Positions 4,035 through 5,052 of a DNA stretch of 5,052 nt are shown one piece after another (position 1 is the first letter of the stretch; every line of letters starts with the position of its first letter). Below the pieces are notes generated by a model. That model was not told the origin of the DNA. It was given only the letters and a program-made list of their open reading frames with translations, and ran no database searches. This stretch comes from Hyphomicrobiales bacterium (GTDB lineage: Bacteria > Pseudomonadota > Alphaproteobacteria > Rhizobiales > Beijerinckiaceae): contig JAQGKM010000236.1 in the NCBI GenBank assembly GCA_028290125.1, forward strand, positions 1 through 5,052, in the 5' to 3' direction. Position numbers and translations under genes: made by a program.

Positions 4035-5052
4035 CCGAAGAGCCCCGCGCCGGCGCCCGGCGCCAGCGGGTTGTCTTCCAGCGCCGCGCGGTCGGGCGTG
4101 TCGGTGCGGGCGATGTTGGCGAAGGCGGCCCACAGCTTGTCGACGAAATCAGCCGTCAGGTCCTTCAGGATGAAGACGATCCGCGTCGTGTGGTCGGCGT
4201 CGGGCCAAGCGGCCAGCCGCACGGGCGGATGGAAGACATGCTGCACGCCGTGAATGACGAGCGGGCGCGACAGGTCGTCGCTCAATGCGACGATGCCCTT
4301 CACGCGCAGAAGGTGGGGCCCGTGAAATTCACGCAGCATGTTGAGGAAGAGATCGAAGCCACGCGGATCGAGCGGCTGCGCGGAGCGCAGGCAATGCGCC
4401 CGGATGCTGGCATCGTGGCGGTTCACGTCATGGGCATGCGCGTGGTGATGTCCATGGCCGTGGTGGTGGTGGCTCTCGGCTTCCTCGACCGCCTCCGCGT
4501 TCAGCCAGCGGCCGACATCGGCGATCTTGGTCTGCGGATCGTAAAGGCCGGTGTCGAAGAGGTTTGCAGCGCTGGCGTCCTGCGCTTCGATGAGCCGTGC
4601 TGCGGGGTTGAGCGCTGCGAGGCGATTTCTCAATGACGCGATCCTCAGCGGCGCGTCGGGCAGCAGATCCGTCTTCGACAGCACGAGCCGGTCGGCGACG
4701 GCGGCCTGCTTCACCGATTCCTCGTGCGCGTTCAGCGTCGCCTCGCCATTCACGGCGTCGATCAGCGTGATCACGCCTTCGAGCCGGTAGCGCAGCATGA
4801 GATAGGGGTGGAACATGATCGTGTGCAGCACGGGCGCCGGATCGGCGAGGCCCGTGGTCTCGATCAGCACCCGCGCGAAGGGCGTGATTCGTCCATTGTC
4901 GCGGCGCTTCAGGAGGTCTTCCAGAGTCGAGACCAGATCGCCGCGGATCGTGCAGCACAGGCACCCCGACGTCATCACGATCATCTCGCCATCGGCCTTC
5001 TCGACCAGCAGATGGTCGAGGCCGATTTCGCCGAATTCGTTGATCAGGACGA
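4025..5052 (-). CDS. COG0523/CobW-family metal-chaperone GTPase with His-rich linker (5' end beyond window)
   Basis: Members of this G3E GTPase family deliver or insert metal ions (Zn, Co, Ni or Fe according to subgroup). The visible 341 residues begin VLINEFGEIGLDH, a conserved block just after the P-loop, so roughly 35 N-terminal residues with the GKT motif are missing. Counting from the Met encoded at 4984-4982, the metal-site motif GCLCC (CxCC) is at 7-11, the Walker B/G3 ETTG at 42-45 and the guanine-specificity motif SKTD at 103-106. A histidine-rich linker HHHHGHGHHHAHAHD follows at 172-186. The CobW C-terminal domain covers about 195-290, with HLLRVKGIVAL and VIHGVQHVFHPP. The tail ends Gln-Ala-stop at 4025. 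The family is certain. The metal is not, although CxCC plus a His-rich stretch is common in zinc- and cobalt-related members. The promoter and any Zur-type site would lie right of the window. Confidence 0.93.
   Translation of the reverse strand, partial: VLINEFGEIGLDHLLVEKADGEMIVMTSGCLCCTIRGDLVSTLEDLLKRRDNGRITPFARVLIETTGLADPAPVLHTIMFHPYLMLRYRLEGVITLIDAVNGEATLNAHEESVKQAAVADRLVLSKTDLLPDAPLRIASLRNRLAALNPAARLIEAQDASAANLFDTGLYDPQTKIADVGRWLNAEAVEEAESHHHHGHGHHHAHAHDVNRHDASIRAHCLRSAQPLDPRGFDLFLNMLREFHGPHLLRVKGIVALSDDLSRPLVIHGVQHVFHPPVRLAAWPDADHTTRIVFILKDLTADFVDKLWAAFANIARTDTPDRAALEDNPLAPGAGAGLFGQA
4043..4077 (+). terminator. Candidate intrinsic terminator of the acyl-CoA synthetase gene
   Basis: GCGCCGG at 4047-4053 pairs perfectly with CCGGCGC at 4057-4063 across a CGC loop. 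An outer CCC (4043-4045) can pair with GGG (4068-4070) beyond an asymmetric bulge. The hairpin is followed by TTGTCTT at 4071-4077. It starts 9 nt after the synthetase stop and lies inside the coding sequence of the opposing GTPase gene (its Leu-Ala-Pro-Gly-Ala-Gly-Ala-Gly tail). The T-tract is interrupted, so termination may be partial. Confidence 0.45.

Noticed and set aside
2448..4133. 561-codon open frame on the minus strand opposite the acyl-CoA synthetase gene
   Set aside because: It is antisense to a gene with all family motifs. Its product is Arg/Asp/Gln-rich with no recognisable domain, as expected from the mirror of a GC-biased third codon position.
1..5052. Mobile element, CRISPR, tRNA or toxin-antitoxin signatures
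   Set aside because: Nothing convincing was seen by eye: no array of repeats, no transposase or integrase reading frame, no tRNA-like cloverleaf and no small gene pair apart from the ParA-like genes.

Overview
This is a GC-rich chromosomal segment, most likely from an alphaproteobacterium of the Hyphomicrobiales/Rhizobiales type. The C-terminus of the ATP synthase beta subunit (including the DELSEED loop), the short 132-residue epsilon subunit, the strong third-position GC bias and the long antisense open frames all fit this. Genus cannot be read from the sequence alone. No rRNA, tRNA, CRISPR array, insertion sequence or phage gene is visible.

Layout from left to right. (1) Positions 1-791, plus strand: the end of the F1Fo ATP synthase operon, with the last 95 codons of atpD, a 102-bp spacer that can fold into two GC-rich hairpins, and complete atpC. 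(2) Positions 792-2235, minus strand: two tightly linked paralogous genes of the ParA/MinD P-loop superfamily. The promoter-proximal one (1516-2235) has an intact deviant Walker A motif. The distal one (792-1505) keeps the fold but has lost both Walker A lysines and the Walker B aspartate. (3) Positions 2236-2417: a divergent control region. (4) Positions 2418-4034, plus strand: an AMP-forming acyl-CoA synthetase of the medium-chain (ACSM-like) type. (5) Positions 4025-5052, minus strand: a COG0523/CobW-type metal-chaperone GTPase with a His-rich linker, cut off by the right edge before its P-loop.

The genes form two convergent pairs with almost no space between them. atpC and the distal ParA-like gene abut with zero bases between stop codons, and the synthetase and the GTPase overlap by 10 bp. 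Any transcript end must therefore lie inside the opposing gene, and candidate hairpins are visible there. The best is a GC-rich hairpin followed by a T-rich stretch just past the synthetase stop.

Functionally, the window joins a housekeeping energy operon, a carboxylic-acid activation enzyme and a metal-homeostasis GTPase. The one element without an obvious role is the ParA-like pair. No ParB, centromere repeats, relaxase or conjugation genes accompany it here. An apparently active ATPase co-transcribed with a probably non-hydrolysing sister is the best candidate for something undescribed, but its function cannot be derived from this window.
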